64,000 nt of DNA, taken from contig JASPKZ010007427.1 in NCBI GenBank assembly GCA_030220185.1, forward strand, positions 124,001 through 188,000, written 5' to 3'. The stretch is from Diploptera punctata. Taxonomy: Eukaryota > Arthropoda > Insecta > Blattodea > Blaberidae. Below the pieces are notes generated by a model. That model made no database searches. It worked only from the letters and a program-made list of their open reading frames with translations, and was not told the origin of the DNA. The position numbers were made by a program, and so were the translations under genes. Positions 55,541 to 64,000 of the stretch are shown in pieces (position 1 is the stretch's first letter; the number at the start of each line of letters is the position of its first letter).

Positions 55541-56033
55541 CTAGTATGTCTGAGGTTCCGTTTTCCTGTCTTCGCCTGTTTTTTGTTTCAGTTTACCCTT
55601 CCTTAACATTGGCATTACGACGCAGCCCGGAATGTTCGGCAGTCGAGCGCTTGGTGGATCCGGCCGACCCCCGAGTGCCCAGCTGACCGACATGGTGGCT
55701 CTAGAACTACAGATTCCTGGATAGCGGTGGAGCGGGATTGCGATCCGGCAATCCAATTATGGTATCGTCACCCTGTTCTTCACCGGGAACACCGCAGAGT
55801 TGTACTAGGGCGACTGAATCCTGATGGAATTAATTTTCAGCACCTGTATAGTCAACATGGAAGCGAGTGTGGTGATTGTGATTTTGGGGACGATGAAGAT
55901 TTGTGTAGAAGTTTACCGCTGGAATCTGATAGTGTTGATGTGCCCCTCCCAACGTGGGATTGTTCTACCGGACATTATTTTGAAATTTATGGACTGTCTT
56001 CCTTTTTTACCCGGAGGGCGCAGGGGGAGTTAT
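55541..56033 (+). other. Outer element 3' internal region and polypurine tract
   Basis: A 111-codon frame (55727-56062) with HREHRRVVLGRLNPDGINFQ and an acidic stretch has no domain I recognise. GGAGGGCGCAGGGGGAG at 56013-56029 just before the 3' LTR is the expected polypurine tract for plus-strand priming. Confidence 0.5.
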
Positions 56034-56718
56034 TGAACCGAAAGTGCCTTTCTGCGGTTTAGTATGGTATCTTTGTTCTCCTCCCTACTACAGAACATTT
56101 ATGAAATATGCCAATGTCCTGTGTTCCTTGTGCTTACCCCTCCCCTTTTCATCCTTTCCGCCGCGCATCTCTACGGCGCATATCCCCTCTACTTGCGAAC
56201 CTTTATATACATTGTACTCTTACCGAACATTATCATTCGATCAGCCTAGCAACCGGCGTTTGGTTATTTGAAGACGGATTCAAAAGGTGGAATCCAGTTC
56301 CAGCCCACCATGCGACTGGAAGGTTAATATGGTGGTCTATATAGACAAGTTGATTGAGGCCGAGAAGAGGTCTGTTTTGAGTTAGTCCAGCAATGTACGG
56401 AAGAAGTGATTCCTAAAGCTTGGACACGTGTGTGATGTGGTATTATGTATGGTATGTTATTTATTCAGTTATTTTTACAGCTATGCTTGGTCGTTTGATC
56501 AAGAATCATCTTTTGTTATTAATTTATTGTTTTATTTAAAACCAACTTGTTTATATTAAAAGGTTATCTTTTTAAACTACGCCCCTCTGTTATTATTCCA
56601 GTATAAGTAGTTGTTCACTCTCCTATACAAAAATCACTCACTATATGCTTTTAATAATCTGTATCTATATATGTATATATGTTCATCAGGGAAAGAAAGA
56701 TGAATTAATAGCTGCCTT
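56034..56718 (+). repeat. Outer element 3' LTR, first part
   Basis: Same as 52841-53526 with three substitutions and one deletion. It stops at CCTT (56715-56718), where the inner element is inserted; the rest of the LTR resumes at 63501. Confidence 0.88.
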
Positions 56719-57577
56719 TGAGACGAATATGATACGGCCCTAATAGTGATTAATGAATATAAGAAATGAATAAATAATGAAGGAATGGAATATAGTTAAA
56801 AATAAATTAAGTTTCATGTTGGTAAATAGTTCTCACAAGAAGCGGTTGAAACCCTAAGTAAAAGAGGTCATAAACATGTAACTCCTCTAATTAGACCTGA
56901 AATGTTTAAGCTGGGTCTAGCTTCAAAACTCACGTTTGGGAGAAATGTCAAACTCCAAATTTACAATCGCGAAAAGCCCAAGCTGGCAAACACGGTCCCT
57001 AGCCGTGAGAATAAAATCAAAAGGTAGGTGGTGGTTTAAATAAAATAGTTACGCCCTTGGATGACATGTGATTAAATATTCTAACCAATCAAAATGAGAG
57101 TTACGGTATAGACCATATATGGGAATAATTGGTCCTGACTTCGATACGGAACTCATGAGGACAAAATTTAATACACTTGCACTTATACTCGACACTTAGA
57201 AGGAAGAAGATCTTGATTGTAAAGTAAAAAATATTTTGTAACAACGATTATGGACTTAGGGAAAATCTCCCGAACTCATAAGTCATTTGCTAGTCCTCAT
57301 TAGCGAAATATCGAAGGCCAGGGACAGAAAAGTCTTATTTTCACTGTGTAACGTGCATTTAAATTTGCAGAGATTAATTAAATAAAATAATTCAAATAAT
57401 TAGTGATTGTCTGTTCCCACGCAATTCTCCTTCCGAACCCGTTATAGATAGGAGTCTCAGCGCTCACCCTGAAACAGGAACCGACTAGCTACCGAGGAAG
57501 GGCAAGTAACAATTCACAATAAAATCAAAGTGAAACCCTAGTGACATTTAACAGCCACTATAAAAAATACTGCCCCA
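56719..57577 (+). repeat. Inner LTR retrotransposon, 5' LTR (859 bp)
   Basis: Begins TGAGACGAATATG and ends TACTGCCCCA. It matches 62630-63496 with roughly 25 substitutions and several indels. It is preceded by CCTT, also present after the 3' LTR. Confidence 0.87.
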
Positions 57578-57580
57578 AAG

Positions 57581-57598
57581 TGGCGCCCAACGTGGGGC
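57581..57598 (+). promoter_or_regulatory. Primer-binding site, tRNA-Lys type
   Basis: TGGCGCCCAACGTGGGGC, three bases after the 5' LTR. It is complementary to the 3' end of animal tRNA-Lys, the primer used by many retroelements for minus-strand synthesis. Confidence 0.85.
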
Positions 57599-57599
57599 C

Positions 57600-58887
57600 A
57601 TGTGAGGATAATGACATTATTGCGAATTGTTATGACGATACTTGTTTGAATTGTATAAGCGTGTGCGACGACAAGACGAGGGTTAAACGCATTGTTAGTA
57701 CAGGTAGTAAAGGATTCACGTACAATGCAATAGATGAGATAGCAGATAAAATACGAGCAGCAGAATACTTAGATGATTCACAGCGTGAAAGATTGAAAGC
57801 GGTGTTAATGAACAATAGGCTCACATTCTACCCTAGAGCTGGCAAATGCAATAGTTACACCTATAAGTTTGATGTAATTGATCATAAGCCTACTAAAATT
57901 AAATCGCGTCCAATGCCTGTGGCTTTGAGGGAGAAAGCTGATAAAGTGATCCAAGACATGCTGGATAATGACATAATCGAGAAATCTACTTCAGAGTACA
58001 TTTCACACCTACACTGGGTAGTTAAAAAGAATAACACGCTACGAATGACATTAGACGCTAGGCTAATAAATAGCTATATAATTTCAGATAACTTCCGTAA
58101 TGAGTCAGTGGACTCCGCACTAACTAAAATAGGTCGCGGGAAATATATATCGACAATCGACTTGAGCGAAAGTTTCTTACAAATCCCACTACACAAGAGC
58201 GTACGTAAGTACACCGCGTTCAATCACGCTGGGAAGACCTATAATTTTAAGCGTTGCCCGTTCGGTATAAAAGGATCTGGATCGGGGCTATTGAGGGCGA
58301 TCGATCATATATTTCAGGGTAACATCGGTCAGAATGTAGTGCATTTTTGTGATGACCTATTGATAGTAAACGAGAACTTTGACGAACACATAGCGGAGAT
58401 AGATAGGCTCCTACGTACGCTCGGTAGAAACGGTCTCACCGTTAACTTGGAAAAGTTTCAATTTCTGTTAAGAGAAGTAGAATTCCTTGGATTCATCATC
58501 AATGAAACTGGAATCAGTCCTAGCAGTAAGAAGATTGAAGCTATTTTGGCTATCCCTCCACCAAAAAATCTAAAGCAACTTCGCAGATTCCTTGGTATAC
58601 TCATGTACTATACTAAGTTCGTAGTGAATTATTCACGAGAAGTTTCCCCACTTCGTGAGCTCCTGCAAAAAGGAACACGGTGGAGATGGGACCAAAGGTT
58701 GCAGGAAGCCTTTGAGCGGGTCAAATCGCTTTTCGCAAATTGTATTTTATTACAAAGGCCCGATTTTTCCCTGCCCTTCCATATCTATACTGATGCTTCA
58801 CAAATAGGTTTAGGCGCCATCTTGACTCAAGTCGATGGAGATGGTAATATAAATACTATTGCCACAGCCTCAAGAGCGACCACATAG
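57600..58887 (+). pseudogene. Inner element pol: reverse transcriptase and RNase H start
   Basis: Ty3/gypsy-type polymerase. The frame is open from inside the LTR (nominal Met at 57541 lies in the LTR, so residue numbers below count from there and the true start is unclear). RT fingers and palm run from about residue 105: LRMTLDARLIN (168-177), YISTIDLSES with catalytic Asp 207, and VHFCDDLLIV with F-C-D-D at 269-272, where Y-x-D-D is usual. LEFLGF-type block at 314-318. RNase H begins HIYTDASQIGLGAILTQ with Asp 418. A TAG stop at 58885-58887 cuts the RNase H. Gag and protease are missing upstream. Confidence 0.85.
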
Positions 58888-59298
58888 ACAGAACAAAGAG
58901 CTATGGTTACCGAATTGGAACTGGCAGCAATCTATTTTGCATTGCAAAAATTCAGGTCCTATGTATTTGGTCATAGTTCTATAGTACACTCCGACCATAT
59001 CAGTATCTCGTTTCTAAACAGATGCAAGTTGGGGAGTAATAAATTGAGTCGGTACATATCGGAAATTTTAAGTTATGATATTACCATCCAGTACATCCCG
59101 GGGAGCGATAATTCATTCGCAGATCTCCTGTCACGTCTCACTTATATGACAGGAATTCCTGAGAACATGACATCGCCAAAGCATGAAGTGCGCGTCATGA
59201 AAACGATCGCTCAGTATAGCAATATGGTAGCCAAAATGGTGAGGAATATAGCTGAAATTCAAGCAACAGGATCCCAATCTTACGAAATTGAGGAATGA
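58888..59298 (+). pseudogene. Inner element pol: RNase H remainder
   Basis: Same frame after the stop: TEQRAMVTELELAAIYFALQ holds the conserved Glu of gypsy RNase H. VHSDHISISFLNRCK follows (SDH block), then SRYISEILSYDITIQYIPG and NSFADLLSRL, the usual end of the domain. A frameshift near 59290 moves the reading to the next frame. Confidence 0.83.
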
Positions 59299-59683
59299 GG
59301 CAAAGGATATCAGCGAAACGCTCGATTCGGATTCGTATGGAATGCTCGCAAATACGCTGTATAAACGATGTGGTAAAGAAGAACTGTCTTGGAAAACAGT
59401 GATTCCGAAGGATCTAGAATTCCCATTAATAAACGAATTCCATGTAGCTCTAGCCCATGCAGGATGTGAGAGAGTTTTACTTAATATGTCGCAATATTTC
59501 TATTGCAAAAGATTAGCTAAGAAAATAAGGCAAATAACAGCTACATGCAAAACATGTCAGATGTGCAAAGGCCTAAATGTAAAATATGACCACCCGCCTC
59601 AGTGTATAATACGAGATAAGCCAAATAGCCTCATTACGGTTGACTCACATGGACCGATGGTTGCAGGGCAATGCGGATACTAA
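59288..59683 (+). pseudogene. Inner element integrase, zinc-binding part
   Basis: FHVALAHAGCERVLLNMSQY carries the HX4H half and TATCKTCQMCKG the CX2C half of the integrase HHCC domain. ITVDSHGPMVAGQCGY provides the first catalytic Asp (VDSHGP). A TAA stop at 59681-59683 interrupts just after it. Confidence 0.83.
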
Positions 59684-59692
59684 CATATTTTC

Positions 59693-60469
59693 GTGGTAAC
59701 CGACTCATTCTCTAAGTTTACGAAAATATACCCAATGAGGAAGATTACGACGAAGGGTTGCATCCAGAAATTATTAGGCGACTATGAACCCAACTTCGGA
59801 AAATTCCACTGTATCTTAACGAATAATGCATCTGTCTACCGAAGTGGAAAGTTCGAACAAGAAATGAGAAACCGAGACGTCAAGGTGTATCATAGTTCAC
59901 TTTATTATCCCTCCGGGAATCCAACGGAGCGAGTTAATAAAGAAATAACAACGTGCCTCCGAATATTATGCAATAAGAGACATAGTAATTGGGTAAAATA
60001 CGTGCCAGTAATTGAGAAGGTGCTCAATCACTCGATAAATACCGTAACTGGATACGCCCCTATCGCGTTAATGTGTGGTATAGAACCAAACAAGCTGGTA
60101 CCCTATGTCCCAAGTGCGATTCCGTCGGGAGGCGTAAAACTGACAGATACAGAACGCTGTAGACGAGCATTCCAGAGGATAAAGGAACGAGCTGAAAAGA
60201 GAAAATCCAGGGTGAAACGTAGGAAACATACATGGATCCCTACAATTGGTAGTAAAGTCCTTGTGCGAAATATTTCATTATCAAACAAACTAAAAAATAT
60301 ATATTCGCGCATGAACACGATTTGGAAGGGACCTGGTATTGTTAGCCAACAATTTGGTACACATACTTTCCGGGTCGATCATTTAGACGACCCAAATAAA
60401 ACGATGGGAGTATTCCATTTACAACTCCTCAGGCCGTATAAAGAGTTCATAGCTGATATCTCAGTTTAA
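59693..60469 (+). pseudogene. Inner element integrase core and C-terminus
   Basis: Same frame as the previous part, resuming after the stop. It reads VVTDSFSKFTKIYPMRKI-type core. LTNNASVYRSG then has Asn 44 where the second catalytic Asp of DD35E is expected. PSGNPTERVNKEI carries the catalytic Glu 79, exactly 35 residues on. The C-terminus has a basic stretch and IWKGPGIVSQQFGTHTFRVD, a GPY/F-like module. Ends at a natural stop at 60467-60469. The Asp-to-Asn change would abolish strand transfer. Confidence 0.85.
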
Positions 60470-62629
60470 AAAAAGGGAATGGTTCATTACATACGCTAAT
60501 ATGCATCTGCATGGTATGCAAAAGAGTTAAATAAAATACGTAAGCATTAAACGATATCTGGTAATATTAGTATGATAAATGCAAGAAGTGTTGGTCATGC
60601 ATATATAAGATTAGAATTAGGAAAATTGAATGAGAAATAGTTTAAAAGGGTTTATATTGGTACTCGCTAGAAAACATTATGAGACTAGATAAATGTTGAC
60701 GAAAACAGAGGAAGAAAATTTAAACTTACAGAGGGAGCGAGAGGCACCACCCCGCTTTATATATAAAAAAATAATAAAAATAATTAGCATGTATATTTGC
60801 CTAAATCTAAAGCGTGAACAATAACAGAGACGATGATAATAATAAATAAATTGTGAAAATTACAAAGAAATGAACAGCTGATCGTAGTGGGAATATTTAA
60901 GAAAATGTTGAACCCAGTCTAAAATAGAGATAAAAATCAGTTCACTAACCTTAAAATGTTTGTAAAAGATGAAAGAGTGCGAGTAAGACGGAAATAGGCA
61001 CACCCTTCACAGGTACAAAATTCATTTGTCGAAAACAAGTTACTTACCCAAATACGATGTGAAACGAAGGAAATGAATGTTTAAATCCAACTTTTAAATA
61101 TCATAAAAAAAATATACGTACAAATTAAACATGTGCTATTATAACTTCATAGTTAATGTTCTTAAAAATCTAATACTATTCTTAAGGAGTAAAATGGAAA
61201 CGTTATGAGCATACGAAAATTTAAGAAAGAGATTAAGGCATCGTCCTTTTAAGAGTTTATGATTGGTGACAGATAAATATATAGCGTAGACAAAGTGAAA
61301 GAATGAATAAATACAGGATCAAAGCCCGAAGGAGGCGTTTATATTATGTCCTTTTAAACGATAAACGTTCGCTCATATGGTAGCGAGAATTGTTATTGGT
61401 AGATAGAGCGACATGAGTTTGATTCGACCGGTGTTGTCGAGTTGTTTTACTAATGAAATATAAATTGTCGTCAAAAAACGAAATTGACGAATCTGAGCTA
61501 CGATGATATAAAATTCTGTATACAACGGCGGTTCTGCGCGTATGAAATGTGATATCATATTCCCGACAAGTAAATAAATAAGGATAATTTCCACCTTAAT
61601 CGATTGAATAAAAATAATATGCGAATGATGAATAAATGAGTTCTATAAAGAATAAATAGATTATCAAGGTATTGTGAAGATCAGTCAGCGAACAGGCTGA
61701 GAATAAATTTTCAATGACTACAGCTAAAGGGAGCGCCTATTTAAAAAAAAAAAAAAAAAAGATAGATTCACAAATTAATTATTATGATGAATCGTGAAAT
61801 GTTCTGAAAACTGAGATCGCGGATATAAACATATATGATTCTTATTAAATACCGATATACTTATTTATAAAGGGTGATCATCGAAAATTACATAGGAAAC
61901 TAATTAGTAAATTTACCATTTGATTAAAAGAGGGCAAATATGTTTACGGTAACATTAAGATCTATGTCTCATTAAATAAATAAATTACCCAAATAGAATA
62001 AATTAGTAGCTAATTAGAATAAAAAAAATGTTAGTTTATAATAAGTGAGTTCCAGTGCATATGTAAAGTGTGAAGCATGGAAAGTGCGAACGATATAGAG
62101 GGATGATATAAAAAAAATGTGCATGACATTGCAATAATAAACTGAGTGATATATGGAAAACGTATTATGCTAAATTACCGAGCGTGTGAGAAATAAAAGT
62201 GACGTAATCAAAACAGAAACAAACGTATAATAAAGTGAAAAAACGAGAAGATGTATGGGATATGATAAACTAACCATAGGGTTAAAATAAGAAAAACATT
62301 TGTTGATTATAAAAAAAAATAAGTAAGGTGAACCACCGATCGCAAATTGAGTTTAAATGTACAAGTTTTTTTTGTTGTTCTAGTGGTAATATGCAGAAAA
62401 TTGTAAGTAAACCAGGGTGATATATGTTCAATAATATAATCTATTTTGTGCTTGTAAAAAACATTTCCATATATGGTACTTGTAGGAAAAGTAATAATGT
62501 AATACATTTTGGTTTGATATAATTGGCATATTTAATCACTTCTCTTCTAAGGGGAGCTGTTGTAAAAAAAAAAAGATATATATATAACTTTACGTTAGTA
62601 CTTTTTTTTTGTTTTAACAAGAGGCATTG
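60470..62629 (+). other. Inner element 3' non-coding region (2.2 kb)
   Basis: AT-rich with stops in all frames and no env-like frame. A purine-rich AAGGGGAG followed by CTGTTGTAAAA sits at 62549-62566, 73 bases before the LTR start; it looks like a polypurine tract in the wrong place. A poly-A run is at 61744-61762. Confidence 0.6.
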
Positions 62630-63496
62630 TGTGGCGAATATGGTACGGCCCTAATAGTGATTAAGGAATATAAGAAATGAATAAATAATGATGGAATAGA
62701 ATATAGTTAAAAATAAATTAAGTTTCATGTTGGTAAATAGTTCTCACAAGAAGCGGTTGAAACCCTAAGTAAAAGAGGTCATAAACATGTAACTCCTCAA
62801 ATTAGACCTGAAATGTTTAAGCTGGGTCTAGCTTCAAAACTCACGTTTGGGAGAATGAATGTCAAACTCCAAATTTACAATCGCGTTAAGCCCAAACTGG
62901 CAAACACGGTCCCTAGCCGTGAGAATAAAATCAAAAGGTAGGGTGTGTGGTTTAAATAAAATAGTTACGCCCTTGGATGACATGTGATTAAATATTCTAA
63001 CCAATCAAAATGAGAGTTAGTGTATAGACCATATATGGGAATAATTGGTCCTGACTTCGATACGGAACTCATGAGGACAAAATTTAACACAGTTACACTT
63101 ATACTCGACACTTAGAAGGAAGAAGATCTTGAATTGTATAGTAAAAAAATATCTTGTAAACGACGATTATGGACTTAGGGAAAATCTCCCGAACTCATAA
63201 GTCATTTGCTAGTCCTCATTAGCGAAATATCGAAGGCCAGGGACGGAAAAGTTTTATTTTCACTGTGTAATGTTCATTTAAATTGGCAGAGATTAATTAA
63301 ATAAAATAATTCAAATAATTAGTGATTGTCTGTTCCCACGCAATTCTCCTTCCGAACCCGTTATAGATAGGAGTCTCAGCGCTCACCCTGAAACAGGAAC
63401 CGACTAGCTACCGAGGAAGGGCAAGTAACAATTCACAATTAAATCAAAGTGAAACCCTAGTGACATTTAACAGCCACTATAAAAAATACTGCCCCA
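62630..63496 (+). repeat. Inner element 3' LTR (867 bp)
   Basis: Begins TGTGGCGAATATGG and ends TACTGCCCCA, followed by CCTT (63497-63500), the second copy of the target duplication. Confidence 0.87.
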
Positions 63497-63500
63497 CCTT

Positions 63501-63761
63501 TCATGGGCCCGAGGCAAGCTGCTTTCTTTCAGATAACTTCTTTGAATATCAGGACCACATTCATAAATACAGCAAATTACAAAGCCCGATCCCGGACAAG
63601 TGTTACGCTGAGCGTGGTTTGCTTTTCTAAACCCACAAATGGTAGCAGTAGCGTAGTGTGGTTCACTTACTTACCTACAAATGGTAGTAGATGCGTGGTT
63701 TCGTAAACCCCCCGTACCAATGGTAGCGGTCAGCGTGGTTTTGGGTTTCGTAACCCCCACA
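63501..63761 (+). repeat. Outer element 3' LTR, second part
   Basis: Same as 53527-53787 with two substitutions, ending CCCCCACA followed by TAATAATGATAAT of the target microsatellite. It follows the second CCTT at 63497-63500. Confidence 0.88.
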
Positions 63762-64000
63762 TAATAATGATAATAATAATAATAATAATAATGAGATGCT
63801 ACACAATGTGTATATGCCATATGTGCCGGTTACACTGGCTCAGACGCAATCAGTCTCGTCTCGAATTCCACCCGAGTAGAGATCCGAAACCGAAGGTATT
63901 ACTTTATTTTTCTTCTTCTTCTTTAGTTGTTGGAATTTCATCCTGTTTCTTTCCGAAATCACTCCTAGGAGGAAGACGAATTGGATGTACATCCACTATC
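63762..64000. other. Microsatellite remainder and unassigned flank
   Basis: (TAA)n to 63792, then about 200 bases with no recognised feature, including a TTCTTCTTCTTC run at 63911-63922. Confidence 0.5.

Noticed and set aside
57541..57580. Met at 57541 as the true pol start
   Set aside because: It lies inside the 5' LTR upstream of the primer-binding site, so it cannot be the natural start of the internal protein.

Overview
The window looks like nuclear DNA from an insect with a large, repeat-rich genome. A cockroach or termite is my guess from the repeat load; the order is not proven by anything I can read. There is no bacterial-style gene packing. The only host gene I can support is a member of the dpr (defective proboscis extension response) immunoglobulin-superfamily genes on the minus strand. 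Three internal exons (35344-35131, 19549-19372, 10806-10670) encode the second half of Ig1 and all of Ig2. Their splice sites and codon phases join exactly. The introns between them are about 15.6 kb and 8.6 kb and are filled with transposable elements. The first Ig1 exon, signal peptide and 3' end were not found.

Almost everything else is mobile DNA. From left to right: (1) 0.2-4.3 kb holds two short TTAA-flanked piggyBac-type elements. (2) Penelope-like (PLE) 3' ends occur at about ten places (1.7, 5.2, 7.6, 15.0, 16.1, 26.0, 30.7, 37.0, 42.0 and 45.2 kb). Most are inverted-repeat units, several with GIY-YIG endonuclease coding remnants, and all carry an intact or decayed hammerhead-ribozyme-like core. 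(3) 11-14 kb holds a 2.2-kb hAT-like element with an 8-bp target duplication inside a LINE, and the hAT itself carries a LINE and a SINE. (4) 16.6-17.4 kb is an internally deleted mariner-like element with intact ends. (5) 17.7-32 kb and 39-52 kb carry many 5'-truncated LINE 3' ends with different microsatellite tails, and several tRNA-derived SINE families. (6) Two Helitrons (30.6-31.8 and 37.0-38.2 kb) are each interrupted by a PLE unit. (7) 52.8-63.8 kb is a nested pair of LTR retrotransposons. The outer element has about 947-bp LTRs and a decayed gag but no pol. The inner Ty3/gypsy-type element has about 860-bp LTRs, a tRNA-Lys primer site and a broken pol but no gag, and sits in the outer 3' LTR with a CCTT duplication.

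The nesting gives a relative insertion history: LINE, then DNA transposon or Helitron, then PLE or SINE. One place contradicts the simple clock. The inner LTR element has more divergent LTRs (about 3 percent) than the outer element it must post-date (about 0.5 percent). The most interesting recurrent signal is the set of hammerhead-like cores followed by different short palindromes, which suggests ribozymes working as dimers. Percentages are hand counts from reading the sequence, not computed alignments.
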